Assembly (NCBI GenBank): GCA_029256485.1
Contig: JAQSXU010000002.1
Coordinates: 1 to 64,000, forward strand
Length of the DNA: 64,000 nt
Source: Clostridiaceae bacterium
GTDB lineage: Bacteria > Bacillota_A > Clostridia > Clostridiales > Clostridiaceae
Reading direction: 5' to 3'
The position numbers and the translations under genes are program-made. Position 1 is the stretch's first letter. Every line of letters starts with the position of its first letter. Below, piece by piece: positions 27,503-34,894 of this stretch. Below the pieces are notes generated by a model. The model had not been told where the DNA came from, made no database searches, and saw only the letters and a program-made list of their open reading frames with translations.

Positions 27503-28396
27503 TCAAAGTTGTTCAATGATATGATGCTGTCTTCCCTTGCCTATAAAAAATACCGCCATTGCTCCAGGTCCTCCATAAGTTCCAACTACTGGGCCTATGT
27601 CACTTATTAAAAAATTTTTAACCTTGACCTTATTTTCAATTCGCTCTTTAAGTCTGATTGCCTCATCTAAGCAATTTCCATGGCTAATAAATATTGTTTG
27701 ATCTTCAGGTTCTATAATTCTTTCCACTACTAATTCGAAAATTTTATCAATAGCTTTTTTTCTCCCTCTAACTTTTAACACAGGTATTACTCTGCCTTCA
27801 TGATTTAAAGTTAGTATTGGTTTTATGTGCAAAACCATTCCAAACATTGCTGCTGCTGATGATATTCTTCCACCTCTTTTTAAATAGATTAAATCATTAA
27901 CAGTAATGTATGTGTTGATGTTTTGCCTACATCCTTCAAGAAAATTAATTATTTCATCCATTGATTTCCCTGATTCCTTTAGGTCAATTGCTTTAACTAC
28001 ACACAATCCAAGCCCCAAAGATGCAGTTAGTACATCTAAAATATATATATTTGCTTCCTTATTTTCTTCTAATATCATATCTTTAGCAATGTTTGCACTA
28101 TTTATTGTACCACTAAGACCTGAGGACACACATAAATAAAGAATATCTTTATTTTCATTAACAAGCTTTTTAAATAATGTATAAAATGCATCTGTACTCG
28201 GTTGAGATGTTTTAGGCACAATACCATTTTCCATACCATCATAAAAATCTTTAAAGCTTAGACTTTTTCCTAAATCATCAATATATTCCATTCCGTTGAA
28301 GATACAAGTTAAATTCACAATACTTATTTTTTTTTCATTTACATAAGTTACTGGTAAATCGCAGCAAGAATCAGTTACTATTTCAAATTCTCTCAT
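27503..28396 (-). CDS. DegV-family fatty-acid-binding protein (second copy)
   Basis: The 297-residue protein starts EIVTDSCCDLPVTYV and has CVSSGLSGTINSA and YLKRGGRISSAAA, the conserved DegV motifs that hold the carboxylate of a bound fatty acid. Such proteins (FakB in staphylococci) present fatty acids to the kinase FakA. No fakA is in view. It is the last gene of degV-padR-degV, 26 bases after padR. Confidence 0.92.
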   Translation of the reverse strand: MREFEIVTDSCCDLPVTYVNEKKISIVNLTCIFNGMEYIDDLGKSLSFKDFYDGMENGIVPKTSQPSTDAFYTLFKKLVNENKDILYLCVSSGLSGTINSANIAKDMILEENKEANIYILDVLTASLGLGLCVVKAIDLKESGKSMDEIINFLEGCRQNINTYITVNDLIYLKRGGRISSAAAMFGMVLHIKPILTLNHEGRVIPVLKVRGRKKAIDKIFELVVERIIEPEDQTIFISHGNCLDEAIRLKERIENKVKVKNFLISDIGPVVGTYGGPGAMAVFFIGKGRQHHIIEQL

Positions 28397-28422
28397 TATT
28401 TAATTCCCCTCTAAATTGCAAA

Positions 28423-28875
28423 TTATTTCTTATATAGATCGTTGTAAACTATTTCAAAGACTTGTAGTGCTTCTTCGATTTTACTTTTCAACATCTTTTT
28501 CTTATATTCAAATTCGACTTTTCCTGTGTCAGTTATTGTGTAAATCTTTTGAATTTGCCTTTTAGAATCATCCCATTTGCCTGTTACAAATTTATCCTTT
28601 TCTAATTTTTTTAAAATAGGGTATATTCCTCCAGTACTTGGAATCCATAAAGCCTGAGTGTGTTCTCCTATCTGATGGGCTAAATCATTGCCATTTGTAG
28701 AACCTAAACTTAGAATGTATAATACATATAATGGCAGTAGACCCTTTGTAAATACTTGCCCTACAGCTTCTTTTTCCTTTTGAACTTTCTTTAATTCTGA
28801 TAACTTTTTTTTATACTCTTCATACAGACGTTTTTCTTCAGCTTTAGTATCTACACCAACGTTAAAATTCCCCAT
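28423..28875 (-). CDS. PadR-family transcriptional regulator
   Basis: The 150-residue protein has an N-terminal charged helix (about 1-40), then a PadR winged helix with LPLYVLYILSLGSTNGNDLAHQIGE and STGGIYPILKKLEKDKFV, and a C-terminal dimer helix. It lies three bases after the upstream degV, so both must be co-transcribed. The strong palindrome over the operon promoter (29786-29817) is the obvious autoregulatory site. The ligand is unknown; a lipid or fatty acid would suit its neighbours. Confidence 0.9.
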   Translation of the reverse strand: MGNFNVGVDTKAEEKRLYEEYKKKLSELKKVQKEKEAVGQVFTKGLLPLYVLYILSLGSTNGNDLAHQIGEHTQALWIPSTGGIYPILKKLEKDKFVTGKWDDSKRQIQKIYTITDTGKVEFEYKKKMLKSKIEEALQVFEIVYNDLYKK

Positions 28876-28878
28876 ATG

Positions 28879-29733
28879 TTAGTTTGGCTCCTCTACAAGT
28901 ACTAATCCAATTAGACCAGGACCGCTGTGAACCCCCGAAACAGGGCTTATACATCCACCCCAAGTTGAAGATATTACATTTGATTGATTTTTCATTTGCA
29001 TGTATACTTTTTTTGCTTCCTCCTCACCATTGCCATGCATTACATAAATGGAACATTTGCTTTTATTTAGTATTTCACTACCAATGCTCATAAGCTTATT
29101 AAGGGCTTGCCTTTTTCCTCTCACTTTATCATAAGTGAAGTACTTACCGTCTTTGGTATCAATAGATATTATTGGTTTTATATTTAATAATTCTGCTATT
29201 GTTCCTGAAACTTTCCCAATTCTGCCGCCCTTCTTAAGATATTCTAAAGTTCCAACTACAAAAAACAAATGTATCCTTTTTTTTATGGAGGGAATGGCAT
29301 CTACAATTTCATTAAAACTTTTACCATTTCTAACCATCTTTCCGCATTCAACAACTAAAGCTCCTTCGCCCATAGAAATAGATTGAGAATCGCAAATGAA
29401 AGTTTTTAAATTGGGATGGTTTTCACTTACAACTTGAATGCCATTGTAAATACCAGATAGACCTGTAGATAAAACAATTGCTATTACCTCTTCATACCCT
29501 TTTTCTTCAATTTCCTGAAACATTTTTTCCATATCATCCATTGAAGGCATTGATGAGGTAGGTATTTCGTTTACAAAATTATTATATACTTGTTCTGGTG
29601 TTATCTCCAATTTATCCCTATATTCTTTATCCTTATATATTATTCTAAATGGAAGTACATTTATATTGTATTGTTTTATTATTTCATTAGGTAAATCACA
29701 GGTTGTATCTGTAATTATAGCTATTTTATTCAA
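28879..29733 (-). CDS. DegV-family fatty-acid-binding protein (first copy)
   Basis: The 285-residue protein starts (TTG)-NKIAIITDTTCDLPNEI and has VLSTGLSGIYNG and YLKKGGRIGKVSGTIAELL, the standard fatty-acid-binding motifs. The TTG at 29733 lies seven bases after GGGAGG. The frame runs on to 29808, but that would cross the promoter and operator. It is the first gene of degV-padR-degV. The two DegV copies are clearly different and may bind different fatty acids. Confidence 0.92.
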   Translation of the reverse strand: MNKIAIITDTTCDLPNEIIKQYNINVLPFRIIYKDKEYRDKLEITPEQVYNNFVNEIPTSSMPSMDDMEKMFQEIEEKGYEEVIAIVLSTGLSGIYNGIQVVSENHPNLKTFICDSQSISMGEGALVVECGKMVRNGKSFNEIVDAIPSIKKRIHLFFVVGTLEYLKKGGRIGKVSGTIAELLNIKPIISIDTKDGKYFTYDKVRGKRQALNKLMSIGSEILNKSKCSIYVMHGNGEEEAKKVYMQMKNQSNVISSTWGGCISPVSGVHSGPGLIGLVLVEEPN

Positions 29734-29764
29734 ATTAATTTCCTCCCTTTTACTTACTAATTTC

Positions 29765-29817
29765 ATTATATCATTACTGATAGATATATCAATAGTGATA
29801 TATAGCACTATTGATAT
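29765..29817 (-). promoter_or_regulatory. degV-padR operon promoter and operator palindrome
   Basis: On the minus strand TTGATA (29787-29792), 16 bases and TATAAT (29765-29770) form the promoter. A perfect 12-bp inverted repeat, ATATCAATAGTG and CACTATTGATAT with an 8-base spacer (29786-29797 and 29806-29817), covers the -35. This is the expected layout for repression by the operon's own PadR protein. Confidence 0.82.
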
Positions 29818-29867
29818 TAACTTATTATTATGTTAACCATTTTATTAATAATTATTTATTTACTAAA

Positions 29868-29899
29868 AAAACCTTTGGAATAATAATTCCAAAGGTTTT
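29868..29899 (-). terminator. terminator after the zinc-ribbon gene
   Basis: AAAACCTTTGGAAT and ATTCCAAAGGTTTT pair perfectly around four bases, with T residues following on the minus strand. Confidence 0.88.
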
Positions 29900-29905
29900 A
29901 ATTTT

Positions 29906-30316
29906 TTACGTTCTATATTTAAATTGAAATGAGCATTTAGGGCATGTAACTACTATATTTCCTTTATGCTTAGGCAATCTTAACTTTTGTGTACAATGCG
30001 GACACCTTGTTATTTTAAAGTGTTTTCTTTGAGACAAATTTGACATAAACTGATTAACTGAGGTATTAAATTTGTAAAACAACCTTTTTTGTTTAATTCT
30101 ATAAAACAAATATTCAATGCTCCTGCAAAAATTTTCAAAATTCATTTCCTCTTGAGTTCTTTTAATAATATTTTTAGATTGCGTTCTCCAGAATGCATAT
30201 ATAACAACCGGCAAGCCTATAAATGAACCATATTTATATAAACAAAATAGTAAACCTATTGCTATTAATATTTTTGATAATTTATCCCACCCATATACAC
30301 TTTCTGATCTATTCAT
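29906..30316 (-). CDS. membrane protein with C-terminal zinc ribbon
   Basis: The 136-residue protein has one or two membrane helices at about residues 14-42 (ILIAIGLLFCLYKYG, LPVVIYAFW), a basic middle part, and a C-terminal CPHC-x18-CPKC zinc ribbon. The ribbon resembles those of MJ0042-type or rubredoxin-knuckle domains. I cannot name the family or function. It is transcribed alone and ends at a strong terminator. Confidence 0.75.
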   Translation of the reverse strand: MNRSESVYGWDKLSKILIAIGLLFCLYKYGSFIGLPVVIYAFWRTQSKNIIKRTQEEMNFENFCRSIEYLFYRIKQKRLFYKFNTSVNQFMSNLSQRKHFKITRCPHCTQKLRLPKHKGNIVVTCPKCSFQFKYRT

Positions 30317-30506
30317 TTGCTTGAGATGCTCCCTTCCTATAAATTACTACAGTTTAATAATCTTATAATTATCTTACCATAAAAATATTGTAGGAATTAT
30401 TAATGTTTTTTTAATATTTTTTTAATGATAGATATCGGCAACTTTAATATAAAAAATAAAAGGATTAGCATATTTATAAATATAAATATCTATCCTTATT
30501 TTAAAT

Positions 30507-30824
30507 TTAATTATTTTTATTTACAGATAAATTATTTATTTCTCCTTGAAAAGCCTTAAGTAACACCTTTTCTAAAACTTTCTCTTTATCATAATTTTTA
30601 ATATCTTTACAAACTGCAAATACTTTATTTTCCTCACCAAATAAATTTCTATAAGTTAACGTTATATTTGGTCTATCATATTTAACGTCTTTTATCTTTA
30701 GCCCATAAGAAATTTCTGCAAAATCACCCCTCACTTCAAGCTTTGTCATTTCTTGAAGCTTTTCTACATCTTCAGATGGACTATCAACAATTATTAATTC
30801 TTCACCCACTTTATATTTACTCAT
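30507..30824 (-). CDS. hypothetical small cytosolic protein
   Basis: I do not recognise this 105-residue protein. It is charged and soluble, with beta-rich segments (GEELIIVDSP, FAEISYGLKIKDV, ITLTYRNLFGEE) and a C-terminal helix, and no signal peptide. AGGAAG lies a few bases before the ATG. A short A/T-rich gap separates it from the zinc-ribbon gene. Confidence 0.6.
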   Translation of the reverse strand: MSKYKVGEELIIVDSPSEDVEKLQEMTKLEVRGDFAEISYGLKIKDVKYDRPNITLTYRNLFGEENKVFAVCKDIKNYDKEKVLEKVLLKAFQGEINNLSVNKNN

Positions 30825-30996
30825 AGTAACACTTCCTAATCAAAGTATTTAAATTAAGTTTGTGCACTAATTTGTTATTTTATTCTATAGAAGCAATAAT
30901 ATTTATACCATGTAACATATTATAAAAGTATGCATATATTAAAGTAGACAAGCTATAGATCTCTCGGGTAATTATTTTTTAAGGAGTGATAATATA

Positions 30997-31110
30997 ATGA
31001 GCCATAAGCATAATTCCTGCTGTCATACTGACTCCTGCTGCAATGATGGATTTAACAGCTGGTGGATTCTAATAATACTGGGTATAATTTGTTGCAGAGG
31101 AAAGTGGTAA
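30997..31110 (+). CDS. 37-residue Cys-rich small membrane peptide
   Basis: The ATG follows an AAGGAGTG site by eight bases. The peptide begins MSHKHNSCCHTDSCCNDG, with two CC pairs among histidines, then one hydrophobic helix (WWILIILGIICC) and a basic end. The size and layout recall small spore-associated membrane peptides of the YjcZ type, but the His/Cys head also looks metal-binding. It ends at a terminator shared with the convergent CAP gene. Confidence 0.65.
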   Translation: MSHKHNSCCHTDSCCNDGFNSWWILIILGIICCRGKW

Positions 31111-31134
31111 TAAATTAATTGTGTATAAATAAAG

Positions 31135-31158
31135 TCAGCCAGATATTTTTCTGGCTGA
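31135..31158. terminator. terminator between small peptide and CAP gene
   Basis: TCAGCCAG and CTGGCTGA pair around eight T-rich bases, between two convergent genes. Confidence 0.8.
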
Positions 31159-31161
31159 TCA

Positions 31162-31776
31162 TTATCGCCTTATAAACATTTCAGTCCAATAATAACCACT
31201 TGCATATCCGACCCCTATTTCAGAAAAGTTAGGATTTAATATATTGTTTCTATGGCCAGCTGAATTCATCCAGCTGTTCATAACTTGTTCAGCGCTTGTT
31301 TGACCCATAGCAATATTTTCCCCAGCAGTAGTAAATGATAATCCAAAATTTCTTATCATTACAAAAGGAGTTCCATAGGTTGGAGAAGTATGTGAAAAGT
31401 ATTTTTTATCTCTCATATCTTGAGATTTATATCTTGCCACTCTCGATAGCTGCCAATTGGCTTTTAGTGGAGCTATTCCTCTCTTTTGCCTTTCCACATT
31501 TACAAGTTTGATTACATTATTTTCTATATTTTTAATTTCCCTAATATCAGGTACCTTTAAAACTGATCCAGTATAAATTAGCGCTGGGTCAGAAATTTGA
31601 GGATTAAGCATTACTAATTCAGATATACCAGTCTCATTTAGCTGTGCAATTTTCCATAAACTATCTCCGCTTTTTACAACATAATTATATGTGGGAACAG
31701 TTTCTGCATTTACTTTGAAACTAAAACCAATTAAGAGTAAACATAAAATCGAAAGTACATTAAATTTTTTTACCAT
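31162..31776 (-). CDS. secreted LysM plus CAP (SCP) domain protein
   Basis: This 204-residue protein has a signal peptide (KKFNVLSILCLLLIGFSFKVNA), a LysM peptidoglycan-binding domain (YVVKSGDSLWKIAQ to VLKVP), then a CAP domain (NVERQKRGI, YFSHTSPTYGTPF, ENIAMGQ, HRNNILNPNFSEIGVGY). Such proteins occur on spores and in the cell wall (YkwD and SafA-like). The start at 31776 has AAGGAGGT; an earlier in-frame ATG at 31800 does not. It is a single gene. Confidence 0.92.
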   Translation of the reverse strand: MVKKFNVLSILCLLLIGFSFKVNAETVPTYNYVVKSGDSLWKIAQLNETGISELVMLNPQISDPALIYTGSVLKVPDIREIKNIENNVIKLVNVERQKRGIAPLKANWQLSRVARYKSQDMRDKKYFSHTSPTYGTPFVMIRNFGLSFTTAGENIAMGQTSAEQVMNSWMNSAGHRNNILNPNFSEIGVGYASGYYWTEMFIRR

Positions 31777-31917
31777 AGCTACCTCCTTATTTAAATACAT
31801 AATTATTTATATATATTTTGCCCAAATTTTATAGAAACTCTATAAGAACTTTATGGAAAATATAATAAAAAAATTTAAATAAACAAGGTCAAACTATAAA
31901 TTTTATTTTAATGAAAA

Positions 31918-32196
31918 TTATACAATTGATTTTGGTAACATAAATACATCATAATTGATTTTTGTATTTTTTAGTTGTTTGATATTCTTAGTAAATTCAT
32001 TTATCTCATTTATATTTTTAGCTTTGAAAATCATTGTTCTACCATATTTATTGTATATTCCACCGCAAATCCAATATTTTGAACTAACTTCATCTAGTTT
32101 ATTATCAATATGAATTTTAACTGTTTCATAATTATTATTTGAAATTATATTTGAGTTTTTATAGTTAAGTCTTGCGAAAATATTATAACTATCCAT
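31918..32196 (-). CDS. hypothetical 92-residue protein under a LexA-type (SOS) promoter
   Basis: I do not recognise this protein. It begins MDSYNIFARLNYKNSN, is soluble, rich in Asn, Lys and Ile, with a WICGGIYNKYGRTMIFKAK segment, and has no signal peptide or LysM, so it is not a YneA homologue. The ATG at 32196 has GAGGTGA eight bases upstream (a TTG lies two codons earlier). Its promoter is consensus and contains a GAAC-N4-GTTC LexA box in the spacer. It is therefore likely induced by DNA damage, perhaps to halt division or to act in repair; that role is inference. Confidence 0.75.
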   Translation of the reverse strand: MDSYNIFARLNYKNSNIISNNNYETVKIHIDNKLDEVSSKYWICGGIYNKYGRTMIFKAKNINEINEFTKNIKQLKNTKINYDVFMLPKSIV

Positions 32197-32228
32197 GAAC
32201 AATCACCTCATTTAAATTCTATATTTAT

Positions 32229-32257
32229 ATTATATAGAACATACGTTCGCGTGTCAA
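32229..32257 (-). promoter_or_regulatory. consensus promoter with LexA (SOS) box in the spacer
   Basis: On the minus strand TTGACA (32252-32257), exactly 17 bases and TATAAT (32229-32234) form a perfect sigma-A promoter. The spacer holds GAACGTATGTTC (32237-32248), a perfect GAAC-N4-GTTC match to the Firmicute LexA box. LexA bound here would block RNA polymerase. Confidence 0.85.
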
Positions 32258-32259
32258 CT

Positions 32260-32311
32260 AATTTATAAAAAATATCTACTTAAGTACTTAAGTAGATATT
32301 TTTTATAAATT
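32260..32311 (-). terminator. 25-bp perfect inverted repeat, terminator of the oxidase-like gene
   Basis: The arms at 32260-32284 and 32287-32311 are perfect complements with a 2-base centre, starting AATTTATAAAAAATATC on the plus strand. It overlaps the stop of the upstream PNPOx-like gene and ends three bases from the -35 of the SOS promoter. It would insulate that promoter from read-through. Confidence 0.85.
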
Positions 32312-32774
32312 ACCTATTGTTTTTTTTACCGGATATACCTTCAATTTCTATACTTATTACTGTTGTTTTATCCTTTGCCCTCTTAATATATTCAACACCC
32401 TGTTCATAAAATTCCGGGCTATATTTTTTAATTAAATTTATTAGTACTATTTCTTTTTCATCATCTAAAGCTATTTGGGCCTTTCCAAAAACAACTACAC
32501 TTTCAAAATTACTGCTGAATTTGCTTGGCAAAACTTTTGTGCTTCCCACCACAGTAAAACATATTTTAGGATTATTAATTATATTTTCAAGTTTATGACC
32601 CTCTTTTGCACAGTGAATGTATAATCTGTTATTAATGTATACATAATTTACAGGAACCCCGTATGGCTGCATTTCACTATCTACAGTACATAAAATTCCA
32701 TACTCTCCATTAAGTAATATTTTCAGATAGTTCTCTTTTTCCATACTTTTCTCATCTCTACGCATTTTTCTCAT
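32310..32774 (-). CDS. pyridoxamine 5'-phosphate oxidase-like flavin protein (NimA type)
   Basis: This 154-residue split-barrel protein begins MRKMRRDEK and continues with ILLNGEYGILCTVDSEMQPYGVPVNYVY, IYIHCAKEGHKLENI and CFTVVG, the pattern of the PNPOx-like/NimA family that binds FMN or related cofactors. Members reduce nitro compounds or have unknown roles. The ATG at 32774 has GAGGTG seven bases upstream; a TTG five codons earlier is less likely. Confidence 0.85.
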   Translation of the reverse strand: MRKMRRDEKSMEKENYLKILLNGEYGILCTVDSEMQPYGVPVNYVYINNRLYIHCAKEGHKLENIINNPKICFTVVGSTKVLPSKFSSNFESVVVFGKAQIALDDEKEIVLINLIKKYSPEFYEQGVEYIKRAKDKTTVISIEIEGISGKKNNR

Positions 32775-32996
32775 TTTATCGCACCTCAATCTTATTATTA
32801 AATAAATTTTATCACATGAAAAATCAACCCTTTAATTTAATTTATCATAAGCATTACATATAGTATATATTTTTAATTAATAAATTTGTCAAATGAAATT
32901 AACAATACAGTAATGATTTTGCCATATTTCTGTCACATAACTTTACTATTATTTAACTATATAATAAATCGTATCATACAAGGAGGTAATAAACAT

Positions 32997-34292
32997 ATGA
33001 ATATTGGAAATGATAATTTTCTTCAACCTTCTCAACCTGAAGAAAAACATGATGATGAAATACTAAATTCAGAGCTAACTAATTCTGAGTCTGAGCAAAA
33101 TGATAATATAGATTCTTATATTGAAGATACATCATCAAAACAAACATATAAAAATAAAAAATCTAAAAAACATTTTGCATCATACATTATAATTGGTTTA
33201 ATCTGCAGTGTCATTGGGGGAGCTGCTTCAAGTGCCGCATCACTATACTTACTACCTAAAACAAGCATGTTTCAAAATACTCCATTATATAAATCATTGC
33301 AGGCAAATTACACACCAAGCTCTACAGCTAGTTCAACAACCAGTTCTTATGTAACACCTACCAGCACAAAAACAACTGGGCTAACGGTGGCGGAAATTGC
33401 TAAGAAGGTAGGTCCTGCAGTGGTTGGTGTTTCAACTACAGAAGTAACATCAGGTGATGGATTTTTTTCGGATAATAGCACTCAGCAGGGAATGGGTTCT
33501 GGAATAATATTTAACCAAGATGGATACATTTTAACAAATTATCATGTTATTCAAGGTGCACAGCAAATCAAAGTGATTTTAAGCAGTGGATCCAAAGAGG
33601 TTAATGCTAAAGTTATTAACTACGATGAAAGTCTTGATATTGCTGTAATTAAGGTTACAGATAATATTAAAATGCCTGCAGTGGCTGAACTTGGTGATTC
33701 CAAGAACATGCAAGTAGGTGACTCGGTTGTTGCTATAGGAAATCCATTAGGCAAAGAATTTTTGGGCACGGTTACAACTGGAGTTATCAGTGCGGTAAAT
33801 AGAGAAATTACTGTTGGAAATAGCAAACAAAGTTTTCTTCAGACAGATGCAGCAATAAATCCTGGTAATAGTGGCGGTGCACTAGTGAACAGCCTTGGTC
33901 AGGTTATAGGAATTAATTCAGCTAAAATAGGAGGAAATGGTGTTGAAGGTATTGGATTTGCAATTCCAATTGATACTGTTAAACCTAAAATTGATAGCCT
34001 TTTAAAACCGATATTGAAGATAGGAATTTCAGCAAGGGATATAGATGAGGCTACTTCAAAGGAATACAATATTCATAAGGGAGTTTATATAGTTCAAGTT
34101 GAGCAATTCAGTGCTGCTGAAAAAGCAGGACTCCAGCAGGGCGATGTAATTGTAAAATTTGATGGTAAAAGTGTAACCAGTGTTAATGATATAAATGCAA
34201 TTAAATCCACACATAAATCTGGCGATACAATTAAAATGGAGATAAATAGAAATGGAAAAAATATCAGCTTATCTTTAAAACTATCAGAATAA
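32997..34292 (+). CDS. htrA: HtrA/DegP-family membrane-anchored serine protease
   Basis: The 431-residue protein has an acidic cytosolic N-terminus (about 1-60), one membrane helix (SYIIIGLICSVIGGAASSAAS), a Ser/Thr linker, a trypsin-like domain with TNYHVI (His), SLDIAVIKV (Asp) and GNSGGALVN (Ser), and one C-terminal PDZ domain. It degrades misfolded proteins outside the membrane. The start at 32997 follows AGGAGG; the frame runs back to 32886 without a site. In Firmicutes such genes are often under CssRS-like control, but no such site was identified. Confidence 0.95.
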   Translation: MNIGNDNFLQPSQPEEKHDDEILNSELTNSESEQNDNIDSYIEDTSSKQTYKNKKSKKHFASYIIIGLICSVIGGAASSAASLYLLPKTSMFQNTPLYKSLQANYTPSSTASSTTSSYVTPTSTKTTGLTVAEIAKKVGPAVVGVSTTEVTSGDGFFSDNSTQQGMGSGIIFNQDGYILTNYHVIQGAQQIKVILSSGSKEVNAKVINYDESLDIAVIKVTDNIKMPAVAELGDSKNMQVGDSVVAIGNPLGKEFLGTVTTGVISAVNREITVGNSKQSFLQTDAAINPGNSGGALVNSLGQVIGINSAKIGGNGVEGIGFAIPIDTVKPKIDSLLKPILKIGISARDIDEATSKEYNIHKGVYIVQVEQFSAAEKAGLQQGDVIVKFDGKSVTSVNDINAIKSTHKSGDTIKMEINRNGKNISLSLKLSE

Positions 34293-34340
34293 AATAATAT
34301 AATAGATAAATTTAATGTTCAATTTATATTGTAAATTAAA

Positions 34341-34368
34341 GGACATATTATTAAACAATAATATGCCC
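34341..34368. terminator. hairpin after htrA
   Basis: GGACATATTATT and AATAATATGCCC pair, apart from one mismatch, around a 4-base loop, between htrA and the convergent spore-protein-like gene. Confidence 0.6.
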
Positions 34369-34379
34369 TTATTTTATAA

Positions 34380-34547
34380 TTACTTAGCTGTTTTAGGCTT
34401 ATCTTTTCCCAGCTTCCTAGATTCTTTAGAATATCCAATTTCATTTGAAGTTTCAACTTTCATTTTATCTATTTCAGTTTTTGTTTTTTGTTTGGATTTC
34501 TTGTTATTTTTACTATTTTTATTATCTTTATGTGCCAAATTACTCAT
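34380..34547 (-). CDS. small acid-soluble spore protein-like, 55 residues
   Basis: The ORF encodes a very basic, Lys/Asn-rich N-terminus followed by EIDKMKVETSNEIGYSK. This resembles the first helix of alpha/beta SASPs (the KxEVAxEIG pattern), with a shortened second half. Alpha/beta SASPs coat spore DNA. The ATG at 34547 abuts GAGAGG, so a TTG at 34538, nine bases from that site, could be the true start. The SASP assignment is tentative. Confidence 0.6.
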   Translation of the reverse strand: MSNLAHKDNKNSKNNKKSKQKTKTEIDKMKVETSNEIGYSKESRKLGKDKPKTAK

Positions 34548-34561
34548 CCTCTCAGATTATA

Positions 34562-34765
34562 TTATAGTTTCATAACATTAGATGCTTGAGGACCTTTGTC
34601 ACCTTCAACCACATCCAGTTGAACATTCTCACCCTCTTCTAGGTTTTTTCTATTTCCTTCTTCTTTTATTGCAGAATAATGTACGAAAATATCCCCTTCT
34701 CCTTCAACCGTTATAAATCCGTATCCTTTTTCTTTATTGAACCATTTTACTACACCGTTTTTCAT
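34562..34765 (-). CDS. cspA: cold-shock domain protein
   Basis: The 67-residue protein is a single cold-shock domain: [20 protein letters not shown] (RNP1) and DIFVHYSAI (RNP2). It binds single-stranded RNA and DNA and acts as an RNA chaperone. The start at 34765 follows GGAGGAG; the frame extends to 34813 without a site. It lies 15 bases upstream of the SASP-like gene on the same strand. Confidence 0.95.
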   Translation of the reverse strand: MKNGVVKWFNKEKGYGFITVEGEGDIFVHYSAIKEEGNRKNLEEGENVQLDVVEGDKGPQASNVMKL

Positions 34766-34863
34766 TTTAACTCCTCCAGTTGTAAAAATGTAATAGAATA
34801 ATAATTTATACATACTGTATTATTTTCAATTTTATATTTTTAATACTGAAATATTATAAAAAA

Positions 34864-34894
34864 GCATTCCAAGTTTATTTTTTACCTGGAATGT
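34864..34894 (-). terminator. terminator overlapping the nhaC 3' end
   Basis: ACATTCCA and TGGAATGC pair (with one mismatch at the end) around a 15-base loop and are followed by six T on the minus strand. The stop codon of nhaC lies inside the loop. Confidence 0.7.

Noticed and set aside
34315..34575. 86-codon plus-strand ORF
   Set aside because: It overlaps the opposite-strand SASP-like gene and reads as a hydrophobic shadow of Lys/Asn-rich codons.
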